Assembly (NCBI RefSeq): GCF_030816485.1 | Contig: NZ_JAUSYC010000001.1 | Span: 4,154,001 to 4,218,000 of the forward strand | Reading direction: 5' to 3' | Source: Arthrobacter sp. B1I2 | GTDB taxonomy: Bacteria > Actinomycetota > Actinomycetes > Actinomycetales > Micrococcaceae | Length of the DNA stretch: 64,000 nt | Shown here: one piece after another, positions 18,101-29,600 of the stretch | How positions within the stretch are numbered: the stretch's first letter is position 1 | How the letters are laid out: each line of letters starts with the position of its first letter | Notes under the pieces: generated by a model | Database searches by the model: none | What the model saw: the letters and a program-made list of their open reading frames with translations, nothing else | Told to the model about the DNA's origin: nothing | Made by a program: the position numbers and the translations under genes

Positions 18101-18614
18101 GGTAGTCGACAAAATCGGTGAGCGTCGCATCCTCCTGCAGGAGGATGCTCAATTCGCTGACTTCAGCGGGCGTGTTGCAGCCTCGGCGAAGGTGGTACAG
18201 CTTGAGCAACAGCACCGGCTTAGCCCCTGTGTTGTCGTTGTAGCGCAGCAGGATGCCGCTAAACGTGGCGCCGGTGCGCAGATATTCCGCACGCACTTCA
18301 CCCGTTTCGTCATCGGCGCTGCGCCGCCACGCGCCGCGGATGTAGCTCACAATCGTCCGGTCTTCCCCCCGGGCGGAGGTGTCCTGGGCGGCCGCGTTGA
18401 AATGCAGCTTTCCTCGGGGCGTCAGCACGGCTGAGATGGCGTCGACCAGCGAGGACTTTCCCGAGCCGGAATGTCCAGTCAGCAGGAAGCCCTTTCGTGC
18501 AATGTCCAGGCCGTGGTGGCCTTGAAACGTCCCCCAGTTGAGCAGCTCTACCCGTTCCAGCCGCCACTGACCGGTCCGGGTGCTTGGTGCCGTGGCCGCC
18601 ATCGTCATGCTCAT
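15173..18614 (-). CDS. jetC: Wadjet SMC-like ATPase JetC (split by one base)
   Basis: The N-terminal frame (ATG 18614) has the MukB-like start RVELLNWGTFQGHHGLDI and Walker A GHSGSGKSSLVDAI at ~48-60, then coiled coil. The C-terminal frame has more coiled coil, the ABC signature AGLSGGQRQKLVTF and Walker B YGTVIMDEAFDKAD. The frames meet near 16498-16504: dropping one G from GTGGCG joins ERLAEILAAS to ATFEQRSAEAVAKEA. The repaired length is 1146 residues, as expected for JetC. It powers DNA loop extrusion as the motor of the complex. As given, no full-length ATPase would be made and Wadjet would be inactive, unless the extra base is an error. Confidence 0.88.
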
Positions 18615-19285
18615 TCTGTCTCCTCATTGGTGTCGAGCAGCTCTGCGGAGCTGGGCTCTACCTCCGCAGCCAGCCGCCGGTACTCCGCCTGCACGGCTGC
18701 AATCTCCTCCGCACCGAAAACGAGCCTCAAGACGGGCGAAACCTCGAAACGGCCCTCCGTGCTGGTTGCAGCCAACAGCCCGTATTTGACCATTTTTTGC
18801 CAGGACGAGTTGATGCGTTTGGAGAATCCCGCGATGTCGGCGTTGTCTTTCCCTCGATAAACCTGCAGCTGATCGGCCACTTCGTCCGCGCCGACGATGG
18901 TTTTCCGACCGCCGCCTTCCTGCAGTAGCGTCTGCCGCAGGTGGAGCAGCAGCGCCGTGTCCAGGAACGTCAGTGTGGCAGTGCGCATCACCTTTGGCGC
19001 GTCAACGTCCGCGGAGGTGTTGCGGACAAAGGCGACCTGTGCGGCGTGATCGGTGACTAGGTCCAGGAACAGGTCTGCCAAGCTGGACCGGACGGCGTCC
19101 TCGTCGGACAAGAGAGCCGTCCACAGATTGCCGTGCCGGGAGGCGGAGAGATAGGGGCCGCGTAGAAGCTGGACGAGGACCCGGCGGGAGGGCTCCCGCA
19201 GGGTGCCCGTGTCGCCCTCCCACAGCGCGACGTCGGACAACGTTCCCTCGCCTCCGGCCGGTCCGGGTACGCCTGATTCGCTCAC
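18611..19285 (-). CDS. jetB: Wadjet MukE-like subunit JetB (DUF4194)
   Basis: 224 residues with a GTG start overlapping the jetA stop (GTGA) and an end overlapping the jetC start (ATGA). It has the two winged-helix pattern of DUF4194/MukE-like kite proteins (REPSRRVLVQLLRGPYLSA, LTFLDTALLLHLRQTLLQEG, SKRINSSWQKMVKYGLL). JetB bridges the JetA kleisin and JetC heads in the SMC-like complex. Identification rests on family resemblance plus position in the operon. Confidence 0.88.
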   Translation of the reverse strand: MSESGVPGPAGGEGTLSDVALWEGDTGTLREPSRRVLVQLLRGPYLSASRHGNLWTALLSDEDAVRSSLADLFLDLVTDHAAQVAFVRNTSADVDAPKVMRTATLTFLDTALLLHLRQTLLQEGGGRKTIVGADEVADQLQVYRGKDNADIAGFSKRINSSWQKMVKYGLLAATSTEGRFEVSPVLRLVFGAEEIAAVQAEYRRLAAEVEPSSAELLDTNEETE

Positions 19286-20754
19286 GGGTGAATCCTTTCG
19301 GTGAAGAGATAGCGGCCCACAGTCCCGCGGCGCGTGGTGCCGGAGCCATCGGTGGAGCGTCCGGGGGACCGCCAGGTGACGTCTTCACGGCCGCTCAGCG
19401 CGATGGCGTGCTCTTCGGCTAGAACTAGGAGTCCGACGACGCTTGCCACACCTTGGGTGGCCGGACGATCAGCCAAAACGTCGGCAATGGTTGCAGAGCT
19501 TTGCCGGCTCAGCACGGCATTTATATTGCCAGTCAATTCGATCATGTCGATCTCGGAGGCGCGGGCCAGAGCCCGGAGTTCCTCAATGTCCACTGTCTCG
19601 GCGTCATGCTCGATGATCTCTCCAGCGGCTTCGAAGTCGGCCGGATTATGCAGATTAAGAGCGGCCACTGAATTGAGCGGAACACTGGTCAGGTCCAGCG
19701 ACAATTCTGTCTTGGCATAAGGTTTCACCGACTGCGAGGTCTCTAAAGCTTGCCGCAATGCAGAACGCAGCCGCTGGTTGATCAACCGGTCCTGTTCGAG
19801 TTCCTGGGACTGGACAAAGCGGCGCAGGCTGCGGCTGAACGCAGTCATGACGGCATGGATTTCGGAGCTATGGTCCTGGAGCGTGGGCAGAATCCGGCGC
19901 AGAGTCCTCACCTGCGATGCGGAGAGCCGGGACGTGAATTGCCTGTCCATGATGGTGTCGATGCTGTCCTCGAAATCACGTCCCTGTTCCGGGTCAAGCA
20001 GTAAAGCATAGAAGCCGGAAAAGCTCCGTCCAGCCTCGGACTCGGCCAAGAGATCAACACCGCGGAAGATGTCATCCAGGACGCTGCCGCGCGGGCCATC
20101 CTGTTCGATCAGCCGTTCCCGCAGGTCCCTGTTGAGTTGCTCAAGCTCGGACCGGACCCGGGCAAAATCACTGGGTATTTCTTCGATGAGCGATAGTACG
20201 TCGCGCAGCCGTTCAGCGGCCTGCTCGGCGGACAGCACGTCAATGTCCCCGCCGGCGGCCCGCTCAATCTGGCCATCGATGCGGGCGCGTTCCTCATGCA
20301 GTGCGCGCAGCCGTGACGTACTGTCCGGGTCTGTTTCGCGGGCCAGTACGCGCACCCTGTCCAGGATTGTGGCAAGACGCGATTCGGTGACGGCCTGCCG
20401 CGGCTGGGACAGCTCCGCGACAAAGCGAATGGCCTGCAGAGCTCCCAGCGACAATTCAAAGGTCTCCTCGCGGGATCCCTCTGCAGTGCGACGGATCAGG
20501 ACGCCGTCATTGCGCCACGCTGTGCAATAGGCCTGGGCCGTCTGCGGCAGATCGAACCCGTTGCCCCGCAGCTCCTCCAGATCCTCCTCAACGTGCTCAA
20601 AAAGCGCCGGCGCCGCCAACCGACGTTGCTCGCCGCCCAGATGCTTGCTCAGCACAGCTACTGCAATCGCTGCGTTATTTGTCCGGAGCAGACGCCACGC
20701 TGGATCCTCGCTCAACAAGCGAGAAGCCGTGAGTGCGGCGCGGAGAACAGTCAT
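19282..20754 (-). CDS. jetA: Wadjet kleisin-like subunit JetA (DUF3375)
   Basis: 490 residues, first gene of the leftward operon. DUF3375-type features include the N-terminal helical part (LRTNNAAIAVAVLSKHL), TEEREETFELSLGALQAIRFVAEL-like stretch, long helices around LRALHEERARIDGQIE, and a C-terminal winged region. JetA is the MukF-like kleisin that links JetC heads. The ATG is at 20754; the promoter should lie in the 150 bases upstream, shared head-to-tail with the DUF4230 gene. Confidence 0.9.
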   Translation of the reverse strand: MTVLRAALTASRLLSEDPAWRLLRTNNAAIAVAVLSKHLGGEQRRLAAPALFEHVEEDLEELRGNGFDLPQTAQAYCTAWRNDGVLIRRTAEGSREETFELSLGALQAIRFVAELSQPRQAVTESRLATILDRVRVLARETDPDSTSRLRALHEERARIDGQIERAAGGDIDVLSAEQAAERLRDVLSLIEEIPSDFARVRSELEQLNRDLRERLIEQDGPRGSVLDDIFRGVDLLAESEAGRSFSGFYALLLDPEQGRDFEDSIDTIMDRQFTSRLSASQVRTLRRILPTLQDHSSEIHAVMTAFSRSLRRFVQSQELEQDRLINQRLRSALRQALETSQSVKPYAKTELSLDLTSVPLNSVAALNLHNPADFEAAGEIIEHDAETVDIEELRALARASEIDMIELTGNINAVLSRQSSATIADVLADRPATQGVASVVGLLVLAEEHAIALSGREDVTWRSPGRSTDGSGTTRRGTVGRYLFTERIHP

Positions 20755-20903
20755 GGGTTCACACTAGCCAATGGCACTGACAATGATTCCTTGCCCGATA
20801 AGCCCGAAGTCGTCAACGGTGAGCGCCATCACCGCCCCTGTTGCTGCCAGCTAACCGGGTGATACAGCAGCAAGTTTGAGCCAAACCGGTCGATCAGCAT
20901 TAC

Positions 20904-21530
20904 TCAACTTGAGGTGCCGCCCTCAAAGGTAACCTCGTATCCGAGCGACCCGAACAGACCAGTCAGCATGCTCTTGGTATTTTCACCCGCTCGCTGCCGC
21001 AGCTCGGAGTTCTCAGCAGCGTCAGCCATGTCCGATTCGGCGAGGAGATAGAGCTCCGCTTGCTGAGGCGCCGTGAACGCATCTACGACTCGGTCAGCGA
21101 TACCCCGATCCTGGCTGTACACATAGGACCGGTCATGGTCGATATTGGGCTTGTCGAGCTGCGGTTCGGGAAGCCGCAGCGTCACCGATTTGCCGTCCGC
21201 TGACAGGGTAAGGTCCTCTTCGGCGAGACCCGCAAGGTCGACATAGGCATTGACGGTGCCGGCGGCCACAAAGAGCGTCCGTCGTCCTGCTATGAAATCG
21301 GGAAGCCCCCCGGTGGTTTCTTTCTCGTCCAACAAAAGCTCAAAATTACCGACCGCAGCGTGGTACTGGCTTACGTTCTTGACGGACTTAAGAAGAACGG
21401 TTTGGTTTCGCTCGCTCTTGCTCGAAAACGGGCCGAACCCAAGCATGCTCGCTACCAGCAGTGCAGCCAGAAGCACCGCCACGGCAGATGCAATGAGCGC
21501 GACGGGCTTAAATGATTTGGCTTCGGACAT
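20904..21530 (-). CDS. DUF4230 protein with an N-terminal membrane anchor
   Basis: 208 residues from the ATG at 21530 (RBS AAGGGG); the frame is open further upstream but that part lies in the intergenic region. One membrane segment (PVALIASAVAVLLAALLVASM) is followed by an extracytoplasmic-type domain (VNAYVDLAGL, VTLRLPEPQLDKPNIDHDRSYVYSQDRGIADR, ...GYEVTFEG). This matches the DUF4230 pattern, a family of unknown function. It precedes jetA on the same strand with a ~150-base gap, so co-transcription with Wadjet is possible but not implied. Confidence 0.75.
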   Translation of the reverse strand: MSEAKSFKPVALIASAVAVLLAALLVASMLGFGPFSSKSERNQTVLLKSVKNVSQYHAAVGNFELLLDEKETTGGLPDFIAGRRTLFVAAGTVNAYVDLAGLAEEDLTLSADGKSVTLRLPEPQLDKPNIDHDRSYVYSQDRGIADRVVDAFTAPQQAELYLLAESDMADAAENSELRQRAGENTKSMLTGLFGSLGYEVTFEGGTSS

Positions 21531-21779
21531 TGGACCCCTTTGCCTTGAAACGGCTCGGGTTCCGTTCCTGTTGGTTGCCTTCCAGAACTGCTGGATGGCT
21601 AATTCAGCATCAGTGTAGCGGGACCAACCTACGGGCGCGGCAACGACACTTTCATAAATATTGGTCCCAATATGGGACGATAACGACCAGTGACGATTGG
21701 GCAAGGATCACGTTTGGCTCCCCCAGGCGCCGTTGCTAGCACCGCCCAAGGCAGATTTCACTTCCACGAGGGGAAACAA

Positions 21780-23103
21780 GTGACTACTACTGACAGCAAG
21801 GCACTCGTACCGGTGTGGACACTGGCTACAGAGGCGGTCAGCGTGCCTGACCTGCTTGGCACCGAGGGCCTAACGCCGGCTCGCCTTGCAGAACTGCGGA
21901 CGGTTTTGGCAGCACTTGCGGACGCCCCGATCGCAACACTCGAGATGCATTCCATGCCACCGACTCGTGACCGTAAAGGCGGGATTACCGCTTGATGTTG
22001 CAAGTCCGCTGGCAAAGCAGTTGACGCAGCTGGTAACCCAAACAGCGAAATCCGCTCCCTCGCAGTTGAACGTCGCGGATACGGGAGAGGTGTTGTATCG
22101 GATGGTAGTTCCCGCCAAGGTTGCCGCGCAGGTGGGCAAGGGACTTGTTAAACCCATGCCATCAACGGCTGTTGCCGGAGGTGTTTATGACGGGCTGCTC
22201 GGTTCCACCGGCATTGTGGCTAAGGCTACGTTTGTCCCTGTTGCTGGTAAAGCCGCAGCTGCAGGCACTGCCGGCGCTGCAACTGGTTCGGCAGCCACAG
22301 CAGGCGTTGCGGTTGCCAGCGCTGGAGCTTTGACGGTGGCGGCGCCACTCGTGCTGATGGCCGTAGCCGTCAGTGTCAGCGCGTATGCCGAGCACCAGCG
22401 TCAGGAAGCAATTGAGCGGATTACTGACCTTTTGGAGCAGTTGCACGAGGACAACCTCGATAAGGAACGCAACGAGCTTGACGGTTGCCGTGAAGCGATC
22501 GACAAGGCTACCTCGATCCTTCTGGACCAGGGCCGGATCGGCTTTTCACTCGGCCTGGATTCCTCCGTGCACGGCATCAATACCGCTATCGCTGCCGCCC
22601 GGCGGCGTCGGAAGAAGTGGGAAGCGGCGCTGGATGCGCTGTCCGGAGGCGCAGTCGAGGTAAGCGAATTGAAAAAGCCGTTTCCCGGCATCACCGAGGA
22701 AGGCGGAACCTTCCGGGCGCACCTGGAGATTGCACGGCTGGCCATCGCTCTCAAACGGCGGGTGCTCGTGCTTCAGGCAGTCGAGCACGCCCAGCAGGAC
22801 ACCGGCAATTCCTTCAAGAGTTTCATCGGGACGCTCCACGACGACGGGCGCAGCACCGACGAGTTGGAGTCGGGTATCAACCAGGTGCTTCTTCGACTGT
22901 CTGCGCTCCAGGTGAAGCGCGACGGCGGTTTCCGCCTTCCCGCGTTTACGGCTGGTGAGGTGGACCAACTGCTACAAGCCTCGTACCGGCTTCGCGCTCT
23001 GGGAGACGATCTACAGCTATCTGGCCACCGGGATGACGTCGCAATTGAAATTGAACGGAAGCGTGACGGATCACTCGTAGTTTTCCCTGCAGTCGCAGCC
23101 TAA
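21780..23103 (+). CDS. Unknown protein with a central Ala-rich hydrophobic region (split by one base)
   Basis: A GTG at 21780 with GAGGGG six bases before starts a frame that ends at a TGA at 21993-21995. The same coding sequence resumes in another frame: removing one T at GCTTGAT joins DRKGGITA to DVASPLAKQLTQLVTQ. The repaired length is 440 residues. A long Gly/Ala/Val segment (~residues 130-195) looks like a membrane hairpin, followed by a helical domain (EHQRQEAIERITDLLEQLHED, QAVEHAQQDTGNSFKSFIGTL). Family not recognised. It is divergent from the DUF4230 gene and followed by a small helical protein gene. Confidence 0.6.
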
Positions 23104-23188
23104 TCAACTCGGATGGGCAAAGCGCTTACTACCATCTGACCCGTACTCAGCTCGCTTAGACAACCCGCCTACGATTTACGGAGCAACC

Positions 23189-23416
23189 ATGGCCGGAAAA
23201 GCAGACAAAGCCGCTGCTGTTATGAAGGACGGCGGACAGAAGGCAAAAACTGCCGCCGCCAAGCTTTACGCTCTCGCCAAGGACCCCGAGGCGCAGGCCA
23301 AGGCAGGGAAACTGCTTGAGGACGGCAAGAAGATGTATCGTGCAGCAACAAGCCCCGAAGCCAAAGAGGCCTACCGCAAGGCAGCGGAAGTAATAAACAA
23401 GATGCGGAAGACATAG
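23189..23416 (+). CDS. Small Lys/Ala-rich helical protein
   Basis: 75 residues with a good RBS (GGAGCAACC-ATG). The sequence is almost entirely charged-amphipathic helix (ADKAAAVMKDGGQKAKTAA, EAYRKAAEVINKM), with no Cys, no signal peptide and no membrane segment. It sits 85 bases after the 21780-23103 gene on the same strand and may be its partner. Function unknown. Confidence 0.55.
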   Translation: MAGKADKAAAVMKDGGQKAKTAAAKLYALAKDPEAQAKAGKLLEDGKKMYRAATSPEAKEAYRKAAEVINKMRKT

Positions 23417-23434
23417 CCGAGGGCTGGATTCCCG

Positions 23435-23596
23435 CTAGGTCACCAAGCCGATGGCATCGCACTGGGCCACCAACTTCGCGAAGAGGTCCTTGGCATGGTT
23501 GATCCAGAAAAGCGGCTCTTCGCAGATAAGCATGCTTAGGGCTGGCTGAGACCACGCAGCACGGCCTCCGCCGTTACTGCGCGGCGTAGTGCGGAT
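23435..23596 (-). pseudogene. Short C-terminal remnant of an unidentified protein
   Basis: A minus-strand frame reads RAAWSQPALSMLICEEP then LFWINHAKDLFAKLVAQCDA, I-G-L-V-T and a TAG at 23435. GC3 is coding-like, but the frame is closed by a TGA ~54 codons upstream and has no start. It looks like the tail of a lost gene. Family not recognised. Confidence 0.3.
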
Positions 23597-23617
23597 GGAA
23601 AGAAGTCAGAGCCTCAT

Positions 23618-26600
23618 CTAGGGTTGAAACGATGTGGCCAGCCGCACAGTGTCGCCGCGCAGTTCAAGATGTCCGGTGTCCACTCCGTGCTGCAGTCCCT
23701 CATTCAGGCGTGCCGTGATGCCTGCAGTCCTGCGCTTCCCGCCGAACGTCTGAATCGTTTCCCGATGCAGCTCACTCACTCCGATACCGCCTGTCGCACT
23801 CACGATATCCACCATCGCATTCCGTAGTTCCACAACGCTGATGTGCTCCGGCTTACGAACGATGTCAGCGTCATTGGACCGGAAGATGCTCCAAGCGCGC
23901 CTGTCCACCGTGGCATCCCAAACAAATCCATCGTCATCAATAACGTGTGTCGACGGTTCGACCAGACGAAGCACGGAGTCCGCACGGGGACCGTTGACCT
24001 TATTGAGTCCGAATGCAGCACAGACCAGCCTTGCCAATCGGTCTTGATGAATTGGCCCCTCAGCCGCGACAACAACACGAATGGCATCTCGGACGGCCGC
24101 GATCGAACGTCGTGAGTGCAGGCTGTCAAGAACGTCCGTGGTTCCGAAAGCCTGCACTGTCCACGGATGGTACCTAGCAACTTCGGAGGTACCAGGCACC
24201 GACGACGACAGCCCTGCTGGCTTCCGAATCTCCTCAAACAGCGGCAGTGTTCCGATCGGGTCAGTGGCAATTCCAGCGGGCTCCTCAACAGCCTCACCAC
24301 TAGCAAATCCTGGAAGGCTGACCTCGCGGGGAGCCGGATCAACGACAGCCTCTACCGAAACGTCATCGGCAGCTTCCCGCAGAGACAGTTCCAGCCGATC
24401 GAGTACGGCCTCACTGTCCGCCAGCCACGCCGGCAGCCATACCCGCTCCACTGAAGGCCACCGCATCATCCGCGTCAGGACATCCCGGGGCAGCCCGTCC
24501 CGGTCGCCCGCGGTCCGGCGCGCAGCCCAGGCCGGACCGTCCAGCAAGATGGCCATCAGCTGGCGGGACGGGTCTTCCGCCAGCGCAACGCTCAAATCCA
24601 CCTTGAAATCGGACAATCCCACATCCGAGACAACCACGAACCCGCGGTCCCGCAGCGCGTCAGCTATCTCTTCCCGATGCAGGTCGACACTGGCGGCGCG
24701 GCGCCCGTCATAAGGCAGTGCAGTGGTGCCCTGCTCGGCCAGATCAAGGTAGGACCGCAGGTGCTTGATGCCAACGGAGCTGGTCTCCTCGGAGCGCAGG
24801 TCGGCCGGGTTGAAGCTGGAGAAAACAATAACCTGGCGGCGTGCACGGGTGACGGCAACGTTGAGGCGCCGTTCCCCACCAGACCGGTTCAAGGGTCCAA
24901 AGTTCAGCGGCAGATATCCCTTGTCATTCTTGCTGAACCCGGTGGAGAACAGGATGACGTCCCGCTCATCACCCTGAACGTTCTCAAGGTTCTTGACGAA
25001 CAGCCCTTCAGAGTCGTCGTCAAGAGCAGCGACAATGCGCGGCTCCTCCGTGTCACGCAGCAGACCTTCGATCAGTGCACGTTGCTGCAGGTTGAACGTC
25101 ACCACACCGATGGAGGGAGTCCCGGCGGGATCAGCATCAAACCTGCGGCGGATCTCGGCGACCACCGCCGCAGCCTCCACAGGATTGGTACGGAGGACCT
25201 TGGATGGTCCCGAGCGGTGGAACTGGCCATCAACCCGGACAAAGTTCACGCCGTGTCCGCGGACACCCGCGTTTGCAGCGCCGTGGGACGGGCCAGGGAA
25301 CGACGAAAGCTTGCTGTCGTAGTACTGCTGGTTACTGAAGGCGATCAGGGATTCGTCCTGGCTCCGGTAGTGCCAGGACAGCCACTGCCGCGGAACCCGC
25401 GCTTCCACGCACTCGGAAAGAATCGACTCCATGTCCTCCACCACGGAGATCTCGGCGTCCCCGTCGCTGCCGGCGTCGGAGGAAATCTCCGCGAACGACG
25501 TCGGCGGCATCTGTTTGCTGTCACCCACCACCACCACTGAAGCACCGCGGCCCATGGCCCCCACCGCGTCGGCCACTCGGATCTGTGAGGCTTCGTCGAA
25601 CACAACGATGTCGAACAGACCGGCCTTGGCAGGGAAGAACCGCGCCACCGAATCCGGGCTGACCAGGGTGCAGGGCATGATCCCCGTGATGAGGTCTGCG
25701 TAGTGTTCCATCAGTTTGCGGACGGACATGCCACCCCGCTGCCTGGTCAGCTGCCGTTGCAGCTCGCCCATGCGTCCGGAGGTCGACGACGACGAGACCG
25801 TCCGGGAACGCAGGACCCCGGCGGCGAGGTTGGTTTTGAGCAGCTCGCGTACGGTTTCGGCGCGCGTGGTGAACCGCTCGATGGTGCGCTCGTGCACCGC
25901 GGCATCAAAGTCGGCCAACCCGGTAGCGATGCGGCGTTCGGCCAGTGACCCTTCAGCCAAACCGCGTTCAAAGGCTGCTGCGGCGTCATCGGCCTCCAGC
26001 TCGCCGTCGAGGATGGCAATACGCGCGTCCACCAGCCCGGCAGCGCGCAGCGGCTCGACATGGCGGACCAGCTCGAGCCACCGCGTCAGCGGCACGGACC
26101 CCGCCGCGTCCAGTCGCCGCGCCACGGACGTTTCCCACCAGCGGGCCAGGAAGCCTCGCTCACCCGTCCACTTACGCAGGTCAGCGGAACCCACACCCTG
26201 GATCTGAAGGAATTCTTCCCAGGCCTGGGAAAGCTCCCGCAGCCAGCCAACAACGTTCTGGTGGACGTCCGGGGCGTCCTTCAGGAACTTCCGGAGCTCG
26301 CTCTGGAAGCTCACGACGGCGGCCTCCGGAGACGGCTGCACCGCTTGGGCGGCCCAGCGCAGCCAGGAAATGCGGTGCCGCAGGTCGGCTTGGGCGTCCG
26401 GCGTCAGCGGGTTCCATTGCTGATCAGTAGGAAGCCCCGGCAACGAGCCCCGCGTTGTCCGCAGGCCGGAGACCTCGTGCTGGACGGCCACCAGTTTCTC
26501 CAGCAGCGGCAACAGCTCCTTGTGGCGGACTTCAGCTCCAGAAACAAGCACGGGGTACAGTTCGGCGGCCACTGCCAGCAACCGCTTCTTGCGTCCCCAG

Positions 26601-29600
26601 AAGCCGGAAGCTGCGGCCTGCTGCGCGCGGCCGAGGATTTCCGGCAGAGGAAGATCCATAGCCTCCGGCGCCACCTGCTCAAGGCCCGGATGCTGGACGG
26701 ATGCAAAGGCCGTCACCAGTTTCTCCAACTGTTCAGCGTTAACTGACCAGTCGCCGGAGCGGACCACATCCAGGGTCCCCAACGGAACGTTCCGGTCCTG
26801 CAGCAGTGCCCCGAGAGTATCGAGGTCGGCCGGCGTCTGCGCTGCGTCCAAAACCGACGGAAGTCCGGGGGTTGGCCGCAAGGCGTTCAGGGCCTCGTTG
26901 AGGCGACGTCCCAGAGTCAGCAGCTGCTGTTCCTGCTGCTCGCCACCGGCAACAGTGGCAAACCGCCATGGGTGGTCGGGCCCAGGACGGACGGGGTCGG
27001 TGAACTCCGGAAGTTCCCGGAACACCTGCCGGATGGAGGCGAGCGCGGAGTCATTCAAGGACGCTGTCAGTTCCGGGCTGAGCGGAACTGTCGCGTGATC
27101 AGGTTCATAGGTCAGAGCCTTGGTCCGCGCGCTGTAGAGGGAAAGCTGCGCGCCATTCTCTTCATGGACGTTGTTGGCATATCGGACCAGTCCACGCCGG
27201 GCTGCGGCAAGATCGGTGGAGGCAGTCTCAAGCTGCTGCTTATTCGCAGACAGGCTCAGCTCCAGGACGTGTTTGATCTGTGCCCTGACCACCGCCGGCT
27301 TGCTGCCCTTGTCATGCAGGTCAAGGGAGAACGGCCCCATCCCGACGTCGTCGAGCCGCCTCTGGACAACGTCGAGTGCTGCCCGCTTCTCCGCAACGAA
27401 CAAAACCCGCTTCCCGTCAGCAATGGCGCGGGTCAGGAGGTTGGTGATGGTCTGTGACTTTCCGGTGCCCGGAGGGCCTTCCAGGACGAACGTCTGGCCG
27501 GCGACTGCAGACGCGACTGCCTCCAACTGCGACGAGTCCGCTGGTATTGGACACTGGGCAGCTAAGGCGTCCAGGTCGACGTCGGACGTGACGGGAACGC
27601 TGTCTGAATAGAGTTCCGTGGGGGTGCTGATCAGGTGGTTGACCAGGCTGTTGGCGGTAAATTCCTTCCAGTTCTCGTCAAGGTCCTTCCATAGGCGGAA
27701 CTTGGCGAACTGCAACATGGACAGGTCCACGGTGTTTTCCACCCGAAAGTGCAGGCCCTTGGCCGAAACGGCGGCCCGGACTGCCGCGAAGGCGGTGTCC
27801 AGATCGATTCCGGATCCGTCTTCCTCCGGCTCGGCCAGGCCCGGAATGCGCAGGTCATGGGACTGCGCCAGCTTCTCAAGAAGGCAATAGTTGGGCGTCG
27901 ACTGGCCGGTCTCATCAAGTGTGACTCGGTACAGGCCGTTTTTCCCTGCGGAGGTCAGTTTGACCGGGACCAGAACCAGCGGGGACCTGAGCGCCCGGCC
28001 ATCCAGCTCCCACATCAGGCTGCCGATGGCCAGGTAGAGGTTGTTAGCTCCGGTTTCCTCCAGCTGGGTCTTCGCCTTGTAGGCGAGCCCGCGCATCTTG
28101 GCGTTGTAGCCGTCTTCGCTGACCTCGGCGAACACGGACTTTTTAGAATCGAGCAGATCCGCGAGTTCGTCTTGGGGCAGGTCCCTGCCGAAGCGGACGC
28201 CGCGCTCCTGGTGGACGGCGCTGATCTGGTTGGCCGGAAGCAGGCTGACCGACGTGCCCTTGCTGATGAGGTCCTCGAAGGCGCCCATCCATGCGGTGGG
28301 CACTGCCAGTGGGAACCGGGCCGTGTCAGTGAAGTTAATGAGCCTGTTCCGCAGGCTCAGGTCCAGCAGCGCGTTCTTCCATTGGACCACCCGGGGTGGA
28401 ACGTCGGTTGTGGTCCTGGCCGTTCCTCCGCTGGAGGCTGCCTTCTTCGGCAGCGCCGGCACAGTCTTGGTTTCCGGGACGTAGTTGACCACGGTGTGGG
28501 TTCCGGCGTCGGAGGTAGTGCGGGCCGGCAGCGGGTAGATGCCATCGAGGCGGGCGCGCCTAATGTCAGTGACCGCGTTGATCTCGTCATTGCCGCTTTC
28601 CACATAGCGGTTCAGCGGGCTGCTGCGGAGTGCGGCCGCCGAGATCGGCTGGCTGCCGGTGAGGAGCGTGGTTTCCACGAGGCCGATGAAGCCCCGCTGT
28701 ACAAGGCTGACCAGCTCGGGCACGTCGTCGGACGCCGCAGTGCTGAGGCTGCCTTCTTCCCGCCAGTAGCCGAGGAAGGCGTGGCCGTCCACTAGCCAGA
28801 GCAGAGGTCTGATGCCGCAGAACTCCAAAGCGGCGGCCAACACCAGCGTGGTGTCCAAGCACGTGCCCAGACGGTCGTCAAGGACCTGCGTCGGCGTGCG
28901 TACCTGCTGGCCCTCCAAGCCCCAGCTGGCGGGTGGCATGCTGTAGCGGATGTCGCGGGCGCTCATGGCCTGGGCGATGGCGAACACGATCTGGTCGGTC
29001 TTCCAGGTACCCGTCGAAGCTGCCGCTGCCCGTTGTTTGCATGAGGATGTCGGCGGCCTCGGACATAAGCCTGGCAATGCTGGGGTGGTGCGGCTGCACG
29101 TACGCGGCCAGGAACTCGTAGGAGACGAGTCCCCGTCCGGCGATCCACAGCTGGGCGGGCAGGAGCGTCAGGTCCGCCTCTGCGCGGCCCAGCTCCATGG
29201 CGGTGGCATCGGCGCCGGCCGATTGCACGGTCACCAGCACCTTTCCCATCTGCCGGTCAGCCAGTTCATACATGGTGGCGGCCTGAACTGGGACGTTGAG
29301 GTCGTCGAGCGTGATGGTCTGGCCTGCGGCGAGGTCCACGTACTGCTGGAAGTCGCCGGAGATCCGGCCCGACTGCGCGGAGGCCTCGATTTGAACAACG
29401 GCACCACGGATTTCCGTGCCAACGTTGGTGATCTTGACTTGCCTGACGAAGCGGAAGCCGTTATGGGCCATCGCGTAGCTCAATGCATCTGCAGTGGTCA
29501 CCTCGACCACAACGTGAGGAGCGGAGGCCGGTTCAGGAATCGAGGGCTCGCCCGGCTGGCTTTCCTCCGAGATGTCGAACTGCCCGACGGCTGCGGGGAG

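Noticed and set aside
21970..22000. Programmed frameshift site in the 21780-23103 gene
   Set aside because: GCT-TGA-TGT has no RF2-like slippery CTT-TGA and no upstream SD-like spacing; four other genes in the window show the same +1 pattern, so an indel is simpler.
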